From: Zygaena filipendulae
Taxonomy: Eukaryota > Arthropoda > Insecta > Lepidoptera > Zygaenidae
Assembly (NCBI GenBank): GCA_907165275.2
Contig: OU015649.1
Location: forward strand, 6,044,001-6,108,000
Direction of reading: 5' to 3'
Length of the DNA stretch: 64,000 nucleotides
Each line of letters opens with the position of its first letter. The first letter of the stretch is position 1. The translations under genes were made by a program, and so were the position numbers. The notes beneath the pieces were generated by a model. It was given only the letters and a program-made list of their open reading frames with translations, was not told where the DNA came from and ran no database searches. Of this stretch, positions 22,331 to 33,599 are shown piece by piece.

Positions 22331-24991
22331 ATGGTGGCAGCAGACCAATTTCCTTTATTCAAACTGGCTACGTTAATAGCACGCCAACTCAGTGCCCCGA
22401 TAGCCACCAGAATAAAAGTGAGTTAACGCGTTTAAATTATTCCTATCCAATCTTTGGTAAGAAATAAAAAGTTACCTACGTGGTTGTTTTGACAGCAATA
22501 CGCGAAGACGCACCCCCGGTTCAGCCAGTCGATATGTATGCGGACGGGACGCGGATACCGTTCCATTGATCTGCACTTCAAGATGTGGATGCTGAACCTG
22601 GGTCGTCCGGTGCGTGCGCCGCCGCTCTCCGACCGCGAGGCACTTGAAGTCGGTGCCGACATACTCGGTGCCGCCATTGCATCGCCATCACCGCACTATT
22701 CCACGACATACCAACTTATACCTACATTATTTTGACTTATCTGTCTGTAAAGCCCGCTCCACATTCACGCGACAATCTTGCGAGAATGAGAGAAAACCAC
22801 GAGAGATGGCGGAGAACATCGGCTCTACATTCACGTTCTCGTGGTTTTCTCGCGTTCTCGCAAGATTGTCGCCTGAATGTAGAGCGGGCATAACTCTTGT
22901 AATCCAACTAGTCATAATATTTAGTTTTTTAGAAATTAGGTATTTTTCCACTGCACTATCCTTACCATTATAAATGCGAATGTGAGTTTGTTCGTTACGC
23001 ATTCACGCCATAACTACTCTATTATGAAATTATGCATACACGTTGTCAAGGATACACAGAAGGTAGGGTACTTTTATCCTGGAATTGCCGTGGGAACTCG
23101 CATTTCTATTCGCCTAAATTTCTGGCTTTCCTCAGGATTCTTATATTGAACCGAGACCTACGGGCAACGGCGGAAGTTTTCACTTATGCCGTCCAACTTA
23201 TCAGGCCGAGCAAAGCGAGCCTTGGTATCTAGATAGGCCACAAATCACAATGTATGCATTTTTGTAGTGAAATTTACTTTCAGCTAGTTTAACTTTTAAA
23301 CATTTTCACTAAGTTATGCTGTATTTTTCGCGTTTAGATAACATTTCTTCATGCTTCTGTTATACTTACCTAATATTAATTTAAAATCTTGTTACACTTC
23401 ATAAATACCTAAAAATATTAGGTAACGATTTATGCCATAAACAACACAGATATTAATGTTGAACGATTTTATTAGAACTAGAATTAGAATAAGATAAAAA
23501 AATTAAAACCGACTTCCAAAAACAAAACTAAAAAGCTAAAAATAACAAAATAGCGATTTAATCAAAAATACAAAAATACATGTAATATTATCGGTTTGTG
23601 CTCCCACTGATCGTTTGAATTCGGTACCAAGCCCGCTCTGCTCACTTGGGTTGTTCTGCTCACGACGAGCTCGTGGCGGGAGTCGACTTAGCCCATCTTA
23701 GTTTAGTCTTAGTAACTTTCCCTTGTAGCCACCAGTGGAGCTAGGATGCGCAACATGATAAAATTTTATCGAGCCATTTTATCGATTCTCGTCGATATAA
23801 TAATATATCGTTTTGTCTACCAGTGGTAAAAAATGTTTGACCGAATCTAGTCTTAACTCAGTACCCCACTACTGCACTTTTTTGCTTGGACGCCCACAAA
23901 TATTTGTCGTGTCGACAATTTTATCTTTCGTTCGATAAACATATCATGTTGCGCATCCTAGCTCCGCAGGACGAAAATAGATTTTTTATATGACGGGTGG
24001 CGGTCATCATTGTGACCCGCCTATTCCCCGCCTAGCCTCAGTTTCCTATTGCCTCCCGGACGAGCAAAGCTTAGAAATACTAAAGGAACATAATATCTGG
24101 GCGTCCAAGGTAAAAGTACCAGTTCTCGGCATTTAGTTTCCGAGATATAAGCAGTTTTGTAAAGTCCAGTGAAAAATTAATCTTAATCTACAATAATAAA
24201 AATCTACGAACAAGCAAGTATAGAAGTCTATTTTTTTTGTTTTACATAAACTTTTAAAATACTTTTTCTCAAATCAAGCTTTTTCAAAGTTTCAACTTCA
24301 AATGTTTGAAAAAAAAGTGTGCTAGTTTTTGAATATTTTTTCAATCCTTACTATCAATTGACTGTTCTAGATACCGAATCTAATCTTAACTCAGTAGGTA
24401 CCCCACTACATGATAGGTACCTTTTTACGTGGACGCCCACATATAATTATGATGAAGCTCATATCTTTTTTGGTAAACTTCATAATTGCCTGCACTAAAT
24501 TTATGTCGAACTTTGAAGTGATCTTATTGGTACCTATCTACTTTTAGGTGAAATGGTAATATTTGCGTTGGGTGCTTGTATAATCACATATGAAGTTAAC
24601 CGTCAAGCGGCAAAACAAGAGCTAAAAGTGAGTTTAACTCACAAGATTTAGCAGATTCTCACTGAAATAAAATTAAACTATAAATTACAATCTTTGTTTT
24701 TTATCTCTTTTACAGTTACTTGAGCAACGTTCGCAATGGGTAGCCCTGCTAGTAGCACTAGAAGAATTACAGCGTGAGCTTCTGTTACAACAAGATGAAA
24801 TAGACCAGTTACATGATTCGCTTGTCCGTCTTCAGTCTGCGCCTACCCACACATCACCTACAGCACCCTCCGCAGCAACACCAGTGACGCCTGCGCCATC
24901 TACTTCTGAGTCGGTGGATTCGGATGCCACTGAATTTTCATCAAAAGTCACTCCGTCGTCTTTCACCACAACAAATCCACGTTGCTCGTAA
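22331..24991 (+). CDS. OPA3: OPA3-like mitochondrial protein, four exons, complete
   Basis: Homologue of optic atrophy 3, a small membrane-associated mitochondrial protein of unsettled biochemical role. Exons: 22331-22417, 22496-22667, 24548-24627, 24716-24991. All have GT/AG borders and phases close exactly, giving 204 aa (human 179). Exon 1 encodes an N-terminal targeting/hydrophobic segment with LATLIARQLSAPIATRIK, matching the family's xRQxSKPLAxRIK pattern. Exon 2 carries ICMRTGRGYRSIDLHFKMW and REALEVGADILG. Exon 3 carries GEMVIFALGACIITYEVNRQ, the hydrophobic stretch before the conserved YxRQAAK. Exon 4 is a coiled coil (EELQRELLLQQDEIDQLHDS) and then a Ser/Thr/Pro-rich tail. Only exon 2 contains a long open frame, so this gene is easily missed. 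Intron 2 (22668-24547) contains three palindromic elements. Confidence 0.93.
22752..22889. mobile_element. Palindromic MITE in OPA3 intron 2
   Basis: GCCCGCTCCACATTCACGCG at the left matches the inverted right end (CGCCTGAATGTAGAGCGGGC) as part of a stem of about 60 bp built of TTGCGAGAA, GAGAAAACCACGAGA and similar words. It lies 85 bp after OPA3 exon 2. Related to the hairpins at 52507-52730. Confidence 0.85.
23495..23700. repeat. Foldback (F1-type) repeat, one arm
   Basis: AATTAAAACCGACTTCCAAA, AAGCTAAAAATAACAAAATA, ACATGTAATATTATCGGTTT and CCACTGATCG match the left arm of the foldback element at 51104-51440 and the element at 52430-53050. It lies inside OPA3 intron 2. Confidence 0.75.
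23733..23969. mobile_element. MITE with 27 bp inverted ends in OPA3 intron 2
   Basis: The left end CAGTGGAGCTAGGATGCGCA and the inverted right end CTGCGGAGCTAGGATGCGCA continue together through ACATGATA. The 237 bp interior has ATCGAGCC/ATCGATTCTCG palindromes. No target duplication could be fixed. Part of its interior (CCGAATCTAGTCTTAACTCA and GGACGCCCACA) recurs at 24370-24440. Confidence 0.75.
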
Positions 24992-24999
24992 ACTTGAGT

Positions 25000-26015
25000 G
25001 GCCCGATTTTAAGGTGCGTTTATACGCTCATTCAACAAAGTTGAACAACGGATTCTCGTTTTCTCCACTCGAATAGTTTTCTATAATGTTGTATGGTCAA
25101 CTTGTGGTCAATATTGATCGAATCCGACATCTGCAGGAGCAACAGATTCGACAGTTTCACATTGTATGTATGCTTTCAACAATTGGCAACTCGACGTTTT
25201 GCCTTGGAGATAGATATAATTTCATAAGTTGGTAGTTTCCTACCTTACTTTGAAAAGTTGGTACCTAGATCTTCCGCTTGTTTTTTAAAAAGTTTCCTAG
25301 CCCTTTTACCGCCATCCATCCCCGTAATATCACGATCTACAAAAGACCTCCTGGGAATGCGAATGTGAAAGCAAATTTATTGATTATTTATTAATCCCCA
25401 AAATAAAAAACGGATAAACATCATGATAAATCTTCTCTATTCTTATAGTTTATTAGTTTTTAATTATAAAAACATTTTCTTCTATCGTGTCAATTTTACT
25501 TGAACCTCTATTCAATTTATAGTAGTGATAATTTAGAATTCACTTGAGATTCCAGGTCTGTAAAATCTTCATTCAATAATTTTGAGAGCAACTTATTATT
25601 CTAAAGTAAAAGTAGTTTGAGTTGAATCACAGATAATATAATACTATACTAGGTTGAATGTTTTCAAAAATTTGAAAGGTAGGTAGATTTTTTGTAGGTA
25701 CCTACATACTAAATAGGAGTTAGGTTACATTACATTAGGGTAGAGATTGTCCGTGAGTTTGACACTAAAATTAGGTAGATCTACCGAAAAGTTGGTAAGA
25801 GTTGGCAAGGCTGCGCAGAATTTTCAACTTTTTCAACTTTGTCAACTGCTCATAACCTTTTACGAAATATTGCTTTTCCCGATGCAGGGACCTTAATGTT
25901 TGAGGAGTTCTCCTGGTACATCACCATCAGTTCCACTTCACCATATACATTGTGACGAACATAAATGTTTAGAAACCACATTAAAGTTAACGAATCGGCT
26001 TCTGTGAAATACCAA
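25000..26015. other. Intergenic downstream of OPA3
   Basis: I see no gene. A decayed F1 fragment covers about 25845-26015 (TACGAAATATTGCTTTTCCC, GCAGGGACC and CACTTCACCATATACATTGT). The rest is AT-rich with no recognised structure. Confidence 0.55.
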
Positions 26016-26019
26016 TTAT

Positions 26020-27720
26020 TTATTTTATTTATTTATTTATTCTTTATTGCACAGTGTGTACAAATGGCGAACTTAATGCCTTGCGGCATTCTCTACCAGT
26101 TAACCATTGGGTAGACAGAGAGATATAGAAGATGGGGTGTGCAAACAAAACAATAATTAATATACTTAATACTAGACACTAATAATTAATAACTAAAACA
26201 TAAAGATGCAATTTACTCACAATACATACTATAACACATGCATATCCTACACATACCGACACAATAAAATACATACACACATAGTATATATATACACACA
26301 CATACACATATACATACATACATACATACCATATTATACATACTGAGTGGACATACATAAATATCTAATAATATACCTAAAAATATAAAAGTTGAGAAAA
26401 CGGGAGAGATAAAGACGGACACAAGTTTTAAATCGCCACTCAAGGCAGTCTGCTGGACTCCAAGAAATGATTCCTCACTCTACTCCTAAATATAAATTTG
26501 TTGGGGCATTTACGCAGCTCTACAGGCAAGTCATTCCAGAGTTGTACGGCAGTTACAACAAAAGATTTTGAAATGAATCCGGTATGATGAGAAGGAATAT
26601 AGAGAAGGAGGTTATTAGAGGATCGTAGTGAGAGTTAATGAGAATCGGAGAGAAATTTAAATTGAGACTTTAAGTATTCGGGACAGTGTGGATCATGTAA
26701 AATAGAAAATAGGGTACAAAGGACACGGACATTCCTGCGATCTTGCATAGGTAACCATTTAAGTTGGGAACGGTATCGGGAAATATGGTCATATTTCGCA
26801 GACCGAAAGTAAATCTAACGCAGTTATTAGGAAGACGATCCAATTTATTGAGAAGTTCCTGAGATATGTCGGAGTAGCAAACATCGGCATAATCAAATAA
26901 AGGAAGGATAAGAGAGCATACTAAGAGAAGCTTAGTACAGCATGGAAGAAAAAACTTAAGGCGATAGAGAGCACGCAATATACCCGTGACCCTACGACTG
27001 ATTTCGGTCACATGAGCGTTCCAGTTTAATGTTGAATCTATAGTTAAACCTAGATCTTTTACAGTATTACTAAAAGAAATTCAAGCACCTTCATAGTAGA
27101 CGGTCGGTATATCACCGATCCGGACCCTCTCGAGAAGCCTTGAGCTACCCACAACAGTTGCCTGACATTTCCCAGGGTTCACAGCAATGCCAAAACGACG
27201 TGACCAGTCCGATATGAGCTCCAGGTCTGTGTTAAGCTGAGCTATGGCAGAATCGATGTCGTTAGCCCTGGCTTGTGCATAAAGTTGCAGGTCATCTGCA
27301 TACAGATGGTACGAGCTTTTAAGTTGAGGGGTAATAAAATTAATAAAGATAGAGAATAGAAGAGGTGAGAGAATACCGCCTTGCGGGACACCAGCAGCCA
27401 AATCATACCAGTCAGAAATCCCTGAACTGGTTCGGATGGCCTGCTGACGACCGCGAAGATACGACGAGAACCAATCCAGTGCAGATGATGATAGGTTAAG
27501 ACGAGAAAGCAGTCAGTAGAATGTCATGGTCAACACAGTTGAAAGCATTGGAAAAGTCTATCAAGACTAAGAAAGTTAGTTGCGATCGTTCCATGCCATC
27601 CCTAATATCTTCGGTGATTTTTAACAGGGCAGTGGTGGTGCTGTGGCCTGATCGGAAGCCGGATTGAAGGGACTGAGGGTGTGGAAATTTGAAATAAAAT
27701 TGGAGAGTTGTTTGTGGACC
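26020..27720 (-). mobile_element. 5'-truncated LINE (Jockey/CR1-like), reverse transcriptase remnant
   Basis: Reading down the minus strand, the reverse transcriptase blocks are in family order: GHSTTTALLKITEDIRDGM (about 27650), TFLVLIDFSNAFNCVDHDIL (about 27560), AAGVPQGGILSPLLFSIFIN (27395) and the catalytic LYADDLQLYA (about 27300). A thumb region follows (27011-26670, with LRALYRLKFFLPCCTKLLL). Several frame breaks separate these blocks, so the element is dead. The 3' untranslated region ends in a (AAAT)n tail at about 26020. No endonuclease domain is present, so this is a 5' truncation. The tail is shared with 21146-21285. Confidence 0.88.
26265..26335. repeat. CA/CATA-type microsatellite
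   Basis: ACACACATA, TATATATACACACAC and a (CATA)n run. It lies in the 3' untranslated part of the LINE remnant. Confidence 0.85.
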
Positions 27721-27779
27721 ACAGCCTCAAGGATTTTAGAAAGGAATATGAGGGGTTGGAGACTTTTGCAAGAGGAATT

Positions 27780-28085
27780 ACAAAAGCTCTGCGCCATAAC
27801 TCAGGAAATTCACCAGATGTAATCGAAAAATTTTGTAGTTCCGATGACCATATGTGGTCTTCATCATCAGTTCCGCTTCTTCAAATTTTGCTTTTCGAAA
27901 GCAAATGAACGATTTACTATAAGAAATACCCAAATCGTTATAGGTGCGCCTTATAATTTTTGAAGAGTTCCCTCGATTTCTCCAAGATCCCATCATCAGA
28001 TCCCGACTTGGTGGCAATGGGACCTAATTGGGAGTATACCTACCCTTTCAAACAAAATAGTAGATTGTATCACAAGGTATTAAAA
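27780..28085 (-). repeat. F1 family repeat
   Basis: The reverse complement of the block at 50560-50830: GACCATATGTGGTCTTCATC, AAAGCAAATGAACGATTTAC, CCTCGATTTCTCCAAGATCC and CCCGACTTGGTGGCAATGGG. Open frames in this block are shared by all copies and look incidental. Confidence 0.8.
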
Positions 28086-29330
28086 TTGTATTTTTAGGGC
28101 GAGGGCGTTATTTTTATAGAAGCAAAAGCGCAGCAAGGGATTCTTATATAGAATCCTGAACGGAGAGAGGGATTCAAAGGACATCGCCAGAGGAAAAAAT
28201 AATTTTAATGCCGAGTGGTACACTCTACTTTTCATCCCCCTCTATGAGAAATGAAACAAGAAATCGCTATAATATATTTATTTGTTATTAAATATATTAC
28301 AAACCTAAATATTTATTGCGTCCATTTTCACAGATTCCGGTCTCTTCACTACTTGACGAATACATTTTGTGAAATGAATAAAATTGCAATATCAGATAAA
28401 TAAACATACACAGCACATCAGTTGCCGCCTTTTTCTTTTTTTTTTTTGTTTGAGGCGCGAGTCTCACCGGCCAGTATATTCATATAATTTTTGCAGTATT
28501 TGACGTTCGACCTCCTTGGTCGTCTCTGGCGATAGACATTACAAGTTTCATATTCCAAATTCACAGCTCATTATTAGCAGTTTAGCGGGTTAAAATGGAT
28601 TTCAGTACAACTTTACTAACGAAGGGAACCTAAACGTAATACCTTAGGTACACTTATATGCGAATAAAACGTCAGTTTTTAATAGATGGGATGAAAAAAT
28701 AATTTTTGAAATCGGTCTAACCGTCTTCGAGTAATCGGTGAACATACATAAAAAAAAACATACATACAACCGAATGCATAACCTCCTCGTTTTTGGAAGT
28801 CTGTTAAAAAACGGCAACCTCCCGAAGAAAGCCCATTCATCTTAGTTCACTGTTTCACTGGATCACTATTATGCAAAATCCACTTAATTCACACAATATT
28901 AATCACAATAAACTAATTTGTAAAACAAAAAACAAAACTGACGTCTATTTTATTAGAGAATACGACTGCTTACCATGTAAGTAAGGAAGCTTAGAAAGAG
29001 AATATTACGTCACGTCGGATTAAAGGTTCTTGTTATTTTTACGAAATATTAAGAGAAGTCTTTGAACACACACTGGTAAACACTATCACTCACTTTAACG
29101 TTATAGTTCAATAGTTAAATATAGATATAGAAGGCAGATAATATATTTAGAGCAGAATTTCACAACAGTTTATGTTTATACTCTTTGACAAGATGTAATC
29201 AACAGCACAAATTAACTAGACATATGTCTAAAGACGGCAGGCGGTTGGCTAGCAACCGTTTAGAATTAGAACACTACACTTTATGTCTCTTCACTAATGT
29301 CTACACTCCATGGCATTGCTATCCAACCTT
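28085..29330. other. Intergenic, no gene seen
   Basis: Includes an F1 fragment at about 28650-28810 (AATCGGTCTAACCGTCTTCG and CCTCCTCGTTTTTGGAAGTC). The part from about 28980 to 29334 is probably the copia long terminal repeat that starts at 29334, but its far end could not be fixed. Confidence 0.5.
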
Positions 29331-29334
29331 AACA

Positions 29335-29343
29335 CTTTCCCTC
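29335..29343 (-). other. Copia polypurine tract and 3' LTR boundary
   Basis: The purine run GAGGGAAAG comes right after the RNase H stop region and is followed by TGTT, the usual first bases of copia LTRs. This gives the priming site for plus-strand synthesis and the LTR start at 29334 (minus strand). Confidence 0.65.
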
Positions 29344-29344
29344 A

Positions 29345-30050
29345 TTAGTTGAAGAGGCTTTGTAAGCCTAATTCCTCTCTAATTTTTATGAGCCTTGGCT
29401 TCGGAACTGCCTTGGTCATAAGGTCAGCCAGTTGTTCCTCTGAACTAGTTTTAATCACATGAACTAAACCTTCTTGTACTTTTTCTCGTATAAAGAAATG
29501 TCGTATACGAATATGTTTAGTTCTTTTGTGAAATTCAGGATTGTGTGCAAGGCGTATGGCTGCTTCATTATCTACATTCAGGGTGGGAATACCTTCTAAG
29601 CTTGTGAGTTGGCTGTAGATTCTTTGAAGCCACACAAGCTCACGTGCGCCCTCGCTCGCTGCAACAATCTTAGCTTCAGTCGTCGATATCGCAACCGATG
29701 CTTGACGTTGACTTAGCCAGGAAACAATCCCTCCAGCAAATAGGCACGCCACTCCTGTTGTTGAGCGTCCGGTTTGCTCATCACCACCATGATCCGCATC
29801 ACTGTAGCCTTCAATGTAGGCTCTTGTGGCATTGGAACTGTATCTGATGCCGTAGGAAATTGTACCTTTAAGATATCTAAATATCATTTTGACTTTAAGC
29901 CAATCAGCTTGGATTCTCAAGTTTTCTTGATACTACTCCGACCGCGTAAGCAATATTAGGACGTGTACCTGTCATTAAGTAAGCTAGTGCTCCCACAGCT
30001 TCTCGGTACGGAAAGGAGACGGGCGAAAGTTCATAGAAAGTTGGGCCTGT
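29345..30050 (-). pseudogene. Copia RNase H and end of reverse transcriptase
   Basis: From 30050 downward the reverse transcriptase end reads EAVGALAYLMTGTRPNIAYA, then the connection LKGTISYGIRY, then RNase H: GYSDADHGGDEQTGRSTTG, SWLSQRQASVAISTTEAKIV (usually TEAEY), LNVDNEAAIRLAHNPEFHKR and TKHIRIRHFFIRE. The end is LADLMTKAVPKPRLIKIREE. The Glu-to-Lys change after TEA and a frame break near 29925 mark decay. Confidence 0.88.
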
Positions 30051-30386
30051 GGTGTACAGTAACGATTACTGCATTATTTTATTTGTATATTAATACCATT
30101 TAAATAAAACTGAATTCTTTACGATTTCTTAATGGGAGAAAGAAAATATAGGATGTTAATGGTTGGTACAAAAACAACCTCTAAGGTATTCATACACCGA
30201 CCTCTCACGTTAGATATACTTTAAAATAATCATTTGACTTTATTGTAAACTAGAACTAACCTGAATTTATTGTAGGACATTCACACAATGAAGATTCAGC
30301 GGCCGTCCAACTAGATTCTTAGAGGTTTAAGAGAATTATAAAAAAGCAGAGGGAGTATGAATTAAAAACATTTCTCTTATAATGAT

Positions 30387-30697
30387 TTATTCATCGTCCA
30401 CTTCATCATAAACTATTAAAATATCATCTAAAAACTGTGCAGGCGGTATTAAATTCTCTTGATGCCTCGCCCAGCTTAGGTACCATATTATGGACATCAC
30501 ATGACAACAGCAACCTACAGTTCTTTTTCCTACCAAGCAATTACAATAATATTGTTTGATAGCCTCTCTACCATTACGAGAACTGTCAACTAAAATATAA
30601 GTAAAATATATTTTTGAGCTTACATGTCTCGATTTTATTCTACCTCTTAACAGCCAGCTAGAATCATTTGATATTGACAGTTCTCTTAGTAGGTTGC
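30387..30697 (-). pseudogene. SWIM zinc-finger terminal exon inside the copia insert
   Basis: An open frame of 102 codons plus a stop, directly after a consensus acceptor (TATACAG, ending at 30698). It encodes a SWIM-type metal-binding motif: YYCNCLVGKRTVGCCCHVMS, that is CxC, then about 11 residues, then CxH. It continues WYLSWARHQENL and an acidic end, DEVDDE. SWIM exons with a GxRTVGCCxHxxSxxWYLxxARH layout are common in insect transposon-derived proteins. Upstream exons were not found, so this looks like the 3' part of a host-transposon gene carried into the copia element. It could be a live exon; I judge it a fragment. Confidence 0.6.
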
Positions 30698-30778
30698 CTG
30701 TATATTAAAACATTGACAATCGATTATGAAATCGATTTAATTTATAAATTACGAGTTACGACTTTTTTTGAAACGAAG

Positions 30779-31070
30779 AACCATTATTTAAAAAATATAT
30801 GGTGTTTTTTAAACGAAGAAACCATTATTTAACCATAACCATTATTTAAAAAATATATGGTATTTTTTAAACGAAGAAACCATTATTTAACCATAACCAT
30901 TATTTAAAAAATATATGGTATTTTTTAAACGAAGAAACCATTATTTAACCATAACCATTATTTAAAAAATATATGCTGTTTGTTAAACGAAGAAACCATT
31001 ATTTAAAAAATATATGGTGTTTTTTAAACGAAGAAACCATTATTTAAAAAATATATGGTGTTTTTTAATC
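30779..31070. repeat. Tandem repeat, 58 bp then 41 bp units
   Basis: ACCATTATTTAAAAAATATA starts units at about 30780, 30838, 30896, 30954, 30995 and 31036. The first three spacings are 58 bp, the later ones 41 bp. The 58 bp form is the 41 bp form plus a 17 bp ACCATTATTTAACCATA partial duplication. Almost pure A/T. Confidence 0.92.
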
Positions 31071-31307
31071 GAATCCAAAAAAAAGGAGGTTCCCAGCATT
31101 TAAATCACTTTTTATAGTATTTTGAATAGTTAATTAATTGTTCGATTTTTGTAATAATATCGATTAGCTTACCTATTTCATCTGGCAACATTGCTTCACA
31201 GTGAAAACAAGGAAAGTCAGTATTATTTCGATTAAATATTTAATTTTATATCCAATTATAAAACTGCTTAATATTTTATGATTAACCACAAAAAAACCGA
31301 AAAAAAA

Positions 31308-32138
31308 TTATGATAAATATTTCATTTGTGTACATTTGGGTTTGGTTTGAGCCCAAATCCGCCCGTCTCCTTTCTCTTTTACCTGAGGGTTATCAACTTT
31401 CCCTGCTTCAGGAGTCTGATCCCTTTCTATGGGTGTTGATACTGAATTACAATCCATCATCCTGAAGCGTTCCAAAATTTTCTTTGTGTAACATTCCTGT
31501 TTTATAAATATGGAACTATCTTTAATCTGACAAATTTCCAAACCAAGGTAAAAGGAAGCTGGTTTGTTTGTGATCTTTAGCGTATCCTTTAGTTCTCTCG
31601 AGAACTGGTTCACTAGATCTTTATCCGTAGTAGCTACTAATCCATCATCAACATATAAAGTGATGAGGATCTTTTTATCTCCTACTTTCTTTGTGAAAAG
31701 ATAACAATCAGCTGCTTTCTGCACAAATCCTTTATTTATAAGGATCTCTTCAAAGCACGAGTTCCAGCATCTCGGTGCTTGCTTTAGACCGTATAAACTT
31801 TTCTTGAGCAGACAAACTCTTCATGTGCCATCGCTAAAACCATCAGGTTGCTTCATATAAATTTCCTCTTTTAGCATGCCATTGAGGAAGGCTTTGGCGC
31901 TGACACTTAATAAAGCTCTTATCGTAGCCATCCGAGCCACCGGACTAAAAGTCTGTTCATAGTCAACCCCTTTTCGTTGCTTGAACCCCTTAACGACCAG
32001 TCGCGCTTTATATTTGTCAATAGTACCATCTTGGTTTCGTTTTATTGTGAACACCCACGGCAGTGCCTTTCGGTTGGGTGGTAAATCACATAGCGTCCAA
32101 ACCTTGTAGTCAGCTAGAGATTTCAGTTCACTTGACAT
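31308..32138 (-). pseudogene. Copia reverse transcriptase, broken
   Basis: The first part (32138-31821) has [40 protein letters not shown] and then [14 protein letters not shown]. The segment that normally carries the first catalytic Asp before TAFLNG is missing, so there is an internal deletion. After a frame change the second part (31724-31308) has ILITLYVDDGLVATTDKDLV, including the catalytic YVDD, and ASFYLGLEICQ. Dead enzyme. Confidence 0.88.
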
Positions 32139-32649
32139 GGCTTTCTTCCATTCAACACTGTCCTCTCTCTCTATAGCTTCTTTGTAAGTGTTTGGAAAGC
32201 TCTCGATGCCTACGAAACAAACATAGTAAAAAGTAACAAAATAACTTCTTTGGACGTTTGATGGTTGATCTGTCTCTCAAATTATATCGAGGCTCCATTT
32301 CTTTACTAGAGGCTCTACTACTTCTAGTTCCTCTCTATCAGCTTCGAGGAAACAATCACCACTATCGTCACTAAGTCTTTCGATATGAACTTTATCTAGA
32401 CCCTCGTTATAAACGCTTGCGTCTTGATTATCATGGTAACGAACTGCTTCGTCATGATCTCCACTCTCATGAACTTGATCTATTACTCCATCTCCCTCTA
32501 GAGCATGTTCATTAACAAATCCTTCAGGTTCTTGCTCTTGCTCGAAAACGCGTTCGTGACTGGTATCGATATCGGCTCCCTCTGAATTAATAGGGGTTCT
32601 GGTGGAAATTCGGAACTCAACATCGCTCTCAAAAGTTATGTCCCTTGAC

Positions 32650-33576
32650 CTAACTGTTTTCTTTCCATCCCAGATTCGATAACCATCGTCGTTTTCGTAG
32701 CCTATCAGCGTGTTCGATGACTCGTAAGTGACTTATCTTGGGCTTTTTTCCGTGCCACAGCTCATATGGTACCTGGTCGTCTACTCTACTTGGTCCTGTT
32801 CTGTTCAGAACGTAAGCTGCTGTGTTGATGAGTTCTGTCCAGAGCACTTTTGGTAACTCTCCTCTAGCGTACATCATGGATCTCGCAGATTCAACAAGAG
32901 TTCGGTTTTCCCTCTCACTACAGCCGTTCTGCTCCGGCGTATAAGGTATAGTGAGTCGCTGCTGAATACCGTGTCTTTGCAGTATTTTTCGTACATCCTG
33001 ATTATCAAACTCACCGCCATTATCACTAAGTATCGTCTTGACAACGTTCCCAGCGTTCTTAGCCTATGAAAGCATTTGTAGAAGTTTTTCTTTTACTTCT
33101 GACTTCTGCTTGATGAAGTAAACTAATCGGTAACTTGAGTAATCATCCTTAAATAGTACGAAATACCTGAATTTCGAGATACTGTTGACGAAGAGACCAC
33201 AGACATCAGTGTGTATCAGCTCTCCTATAGCTGATGCTCTTTCCCTTGTTCCAAATGGCTTTCGGTGTGACTTACCGAAAATACAGCCCTCACATTTTAC
33301 TTTATCAAAACTCAGATGAACACCTAACTCACGTTTTGCCACGCGAATTACTTGTTTTTTGTCTTGATGTGCAAAACGTTCATGATAGAGTTGCAGCAAA
33401 TTTGAACCTGTTATAGCATTGACTTCTATAGTCCTTTGCTTTGTCGGCATGACTGTCTTCATGTCCAACTTGTAAAGTCCTCCTCCAGGGACTCTCCTGC
33501 CAACAACTTTAGTTGTACCTGCTATATCAAGCTTACACTCTCTAGTTGTCGACGTGAAAACGCTATTTTCCAACAA
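32650..33576 (-). pseudogene. Copia integrase with premature stop
   Basis: The pre-integrase zinc-binding region is LYHERFAHQDKKQVIRVAKR with CEGCIFGKSHRKPF. The integrase core has IHTDVCG (first Asp) and LFKDDYSS. An in-frame TAG at 33064-33066 interrupts it, and the same frame then continues with ILSDNGGEFD (second Asp) and TPEQNGCSERENRTLVESAR (the Glu). The C-terminal part is LPKVLWTELINTAAYVLNRT and PYELWHGKKPKISHLRV. A deletion/frame change follows HLRVI. Confidence 0.88.
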
Positions 33577-33599
33577 ATCTTGTGTTGCTAATGTGGAGA

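Noticed and set aside
22432..22677. Minus-strand frame starting MAAPSMSAPTSS
   Set aside because: It lies opposite OPA3 exon 2, whose plus-strand reading matches a known family and splices in phase.
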